8,166 nucleotides of DNA from an uncultured Lachnospiraceae bacterium (GTDB lineage: Bacteria > Bacillota > Clostridia > Lachnospirales > Lachnospiraceae), in NCBI GenBank assembly GCA_910585395.1, contig CAJUCK010000065.1, forward strand, positions 1-8,166, in the 5' to 3' direction. Within the stretch, counting starts at the first letter, position 1. Each line of letters opens with the position of its first letter. Of this stretch, positions 6,629 through 8,166 are shown one piece after another. The notes beneath the pieces were generated by a model, which had not been told where the DNA came from, ran no database searches, and saw nothing but the letters and a program-made list of their open reading frames with translations. The position numbers and the translations under genes are program-made.

Positions 6629-7654
6629 TTACTCCTGGCCTTCCACAGGAGAGGTTCCAATATTTCTTCTGATTTTTTCATTGATTTCCTGTTCTTTAAA
6701 AGTAACACATTGAATAATAGAGTTGGTTACTTCCTTTGCTTTGGAACTTCCATGAGTTTTGACCACAAGCCCATTCAGTCCCAAAAGAGGCGCTCCACCA
6801 TACTCACTGGCATCAAAACCTTTCATGGTTTTCTTCAACGCAGGCTTTACCAGCAATGCTCCGATCTTACTCCTGAGATTTTCAAGCATTCCTTTCTTCA
6901 CCATACTTAAAAACGTAGCCCCCACGCCCTCATACAGCTTGAGAATTACATTTCCCACAAATGCCTCGCAGACAATCACGTCTGCTTCTCCATGAGGAAT
7001 ATCTCTGGCTTCAATGCTTCCCACAAAATTGATATCCGGACAATTCTTCAGCAGCGGAAATGTTTCTTTCACAAGTGCATTTCCCTTCTCTTCTTCAGCT
7101 CCGATATTAACAACAGCAACTCTGGGATTCTTTACCTGCAGCACGTTTTCCATATAAATGGAACCCATTTTAGCAAACTGCACCAGATGGGATGCCCTGG
7201 CGTCCACATTCGCACCACAGTCAACAAGCAGGGAAACCCCTTTCTCTGTGGGAATTAATGGCGCCAGCGGAGGACGTTCCACGCCTTTGATCCTGCCGAC
7301 AATAACTTGTCCTCCTACCAGAATGGCCCCAGAGCTTCCTGCAGACACAAATGCGTCCGCCTTCTTCTCTTTCACCATGTTCATTCCTACCACAATGGAT
7401 GACTGCTTCTTTCTGCGGATTGCCATCACTGGCGGTTCCGCTGTTTCAATCACCTCAGGAGCATGAATCACTTCAATGCCTGAACCCTGATAAGAATGTT
7501 TTGCAAGCTCTTCTTTGATGATATCCTGCTGTCCGACCAGATATACTTTGATATCCTGACGCAGCGTAACAGCATCAACCACACCTTTTACCATTTCCGT
7601 AGGTGCATAATCCCCGCCCATAGCATCTACTGCTACTTTTACCATTTCCTCCAT
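6629..7654 (-). CDS. plsX: Phosphate acyltransferase PlsX
   Basis: PlsX moves the acyl chain from acyl-ACP to inorganic phosphate, giving acyl phosphate that PlsY uses to acylate glycerol-3-phosphate, the first step of phospholipid synthesis. It is a soluble enzyme that binds the membrane surface. The 341-residue length is typical. Family landmarks are VDAMGGDYAP at 9-18, AFVSAGSSGAILVGG at 101-115, LLVDCGANVDAR at 142-153, NIGAEEEKGN at 183-192, HGEADVIVCEAFVGN at 221-235 and EYGGAPLLGLNG at 284-295. The ATG at 7654 is chosen because TAAGGAGG lies 7 nt upstream; the ATG at 7645 would have a GGAGG only about 2 nt away. It is the first gene after the promoter at 7719-7747 and sits directly before acpP, which encodes the carrier of its substrate. 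The rpmF gene often found upstream of plsX is absent here. Confidence 0.97.
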   Translation of the reverse strand: MEEMVKVAVDAMGGDYAPTEMVKGVVDAVTLRQDIKVYLVGQQDIIKEELAKHSYQGSGIEVIHAPEVIETAEPPVMAIRRKKQSSIVVGMNMVKEKKADAFVSAGSSGAILVGGQVIVGRIKGVERPPLAPLIPTEKGVSLLVDCGANVDARASHLVQFAKMGSIYMENVLQVKNPRVAVVNIGAEEEKGNALVKETFPLLKNCPDINFVGSIEARDIPHGEADVIVCEAFVGNVILKLYEGVGATFLSMVKKGMLENLRSKIGALLVKPALKKTMKGFDASEYGGAPLLGLNGLVVKTHGSSKAKEVTNSIIQCVTFKEQEINEKIRRNIGTSPVEGQE

Positions 7655-7661
7655 GAAATTT

Positions 7662-7669
7662 CCTCCTTA
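7662..7669 (-). promoter_or_regulatory. Strong ribosome binding site that decides the plsX start
   Basis: TAAGGAGG, a full match to the anti-Shine-Dalgarno complement, lies 7 nt before the ATG at 7654. It favours the start MEEMVKV over the internal methionine three codons on. Confidence 0.8.
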
Positions 7670-7718
7670 CGGCACAAAACCAGAAAGATTTTCCTTTTTT
7701 TGCTAATGCCTCTCTAAG

Positions 7719-7747
7719 AATATACTATAACTAATACCAGAAATCAA
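7719..7747 (-). promoter_or_regulatory. Sigma-A-type promoter for the plsX operon
   Basis: A -35 box TTGATT (7742-7747) and a -10 box TATATT (7719-7724) are separated by exactly 17 nt of AT-rich DNA. They match the housekeeping consensus at 4 of 6 and 5 of 6 bases. Transcription would begin near 7712, giving a leader of roughly 57 nt before plsX. It lies in the only gap with a promoter this good, so it is probably the main start of plsX-acpP-rnc-smc-ftsY. Found by eye; start site inferred. Confidence 0.65.
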
Positions 7748-7766
7748 CAGAAAAATAATATCTGTG

Positions 7767-8166
7767 CTAATTTCCTCTCTCCTGTTCCAGTTCTTCTTCC
7801 TTGGCCCGTTCCTCTTCTGTCATATATCTGCGGAAAATCCGTTCCAGAATAAAGCTCTGAATCCAGGCATAAACAGCTGGAAGAAGCAGAATAAGGGGCG
7901 GAGCCATGTAAAATAAAAATACCGCCGCCGCCATCAGAGCCAGCATTAGAATTGTCATAGGAAGATGTGCCGCCGCCATTAAAACTGCATTTTTCATAGA
8001 CTGCTTTCTTGTATTTTCAAATCTTGCCATATAGGGGAACAGATAGGACATCCATGCAAGCAGCACAGACATTCCTATAATAAGCACTGCTGTCAGAATA
8101 CTCAGAAAACTTTCATTTTGGGCAAACTGCTGTATAATGCTCCAGTCGGCAGCCAAAATCGACCAA
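7767..8166 (-). CDS. YesL/DUF624-family membrane protein, N-terminal part missing at the window edge
   Basis: The visible 132 residues match the C-terminal two thirds of YesL-like (DUF624) proteins, which are about 200 residues long. Their biochemical role is not known; many are encoded beside sugar ABC transporters, so a link to carbohydrate uptake has been assumed. Visible membrane segments lie at about 21-43, 69-87 and 88-107 of the fragment. Between the first two is the family motif FPYMARFENTRKQSMKNA (43-60), followed by HLP at 67-69. The tail is short and very charged (TEEERAKEEELEQERGN). The reading frame is open to the right edge; a TTG at 8154-8156 could be read as a start, but the family length and the open frame argue that the gene continues beyond the window. 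It is on the same strand as plsX, 112 nt upstream, with no clear terminator between, but the plsX promoter suggests separate transcription. Confidence 0.75.
   Translation of the reverse strand, partial: WSILAADWSIIQQFAQNESFLSILTAVLIIGMSVLLAWMSYLFPYMARFENTRKQSMKNAVLMAAAHLPMTILMLALMAAAVFLFYMAPPLILLLPAVYAWIQSFILERIFRRYMTEEERAKEEELEQERGN

Noticed and set aside
7731..7747. Possible FapR-type lipid operator overlapping the plsX promoter
   Set aside because: The right half (GTATTAG) resembles the known GTACTAA half-site, but the left half (TTGATTT) does not match TTAGTAC and there is no proper symmetry; FapR is also not expected in this group.
7745..7766. Inverted repeat ACAGA/TCTGT just after the YesL-like gene as a terminator
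   Set aside because: The stem is 5 bp and AT-rich, has no U run after it, and overlaps the -35 box of the plsX promoter.

Overview
The window is an ordinary chromosomal housekeeping region. It most likely comes from a member of the Firmicutes (Clostridia), probably a gut Lachnospiraceae. The gene order plsX-acpP-rnc-smc-ftsY, the GGAGG-type ribosome binding sites, the moderate GC content and the style of the proteins all point that way. A genus cannot be fixed from sequence alone; a Blautia-like organism is a guess. Every gene I can support is on the minus strand, so the region is transcribed from right to left.

From right to left, in transcription order, it holds: the 3' part of a YesL/DUF624-family membrane protein gene (7767 to the right edge); a 112-nt gap with a good sigma-A-type promoter (7719-7747); plsX (6629-7654); a 75-nt gap with two mutually exclusive hairpins; acpP (6323-6553); a 130-nt gap with a long imperfect hairpin and a short hairpin ending in a U run; rnc (5476-6192), whose last codons carry the ribosome binding site of smc; smc (1925-5485), overlapping rnc by 10 nt; ftsY (968-1909), 15 nt after smc; and the first 310 codons of a threonine ammonia-lyase gene (left edge to 930), 37 nt after ftsY.

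The genes form one likely operon that joins membrane-lipid precursor supply (PlsX and acyl carrier protein), RNA processing (RNase III), chromosome organisation (SMC) and protein targeting to the membrane (FtsY). The threonine ammonia-lyase gene is probably a downstream passenger or operon member. The plsX-acpP and acpP-rnc gaps are the only places with clear room for RNA-level control. They could set acyl carrier protein, which cells need in large amounts, apart from the low-abundance RNase III, SMC and FtsY.

I found no mobile element, CRISPR array, tRNA or rRNA gene, phage gene, toxin-antitoxin pair or defence system. No stretch over 300 bases lacks a gene. Nothing in the window looks like a new biological system. 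The best leads are the structured RNA before rnc, which could be an RNase III autoregulatory target, and the competing hairpins before acpP.
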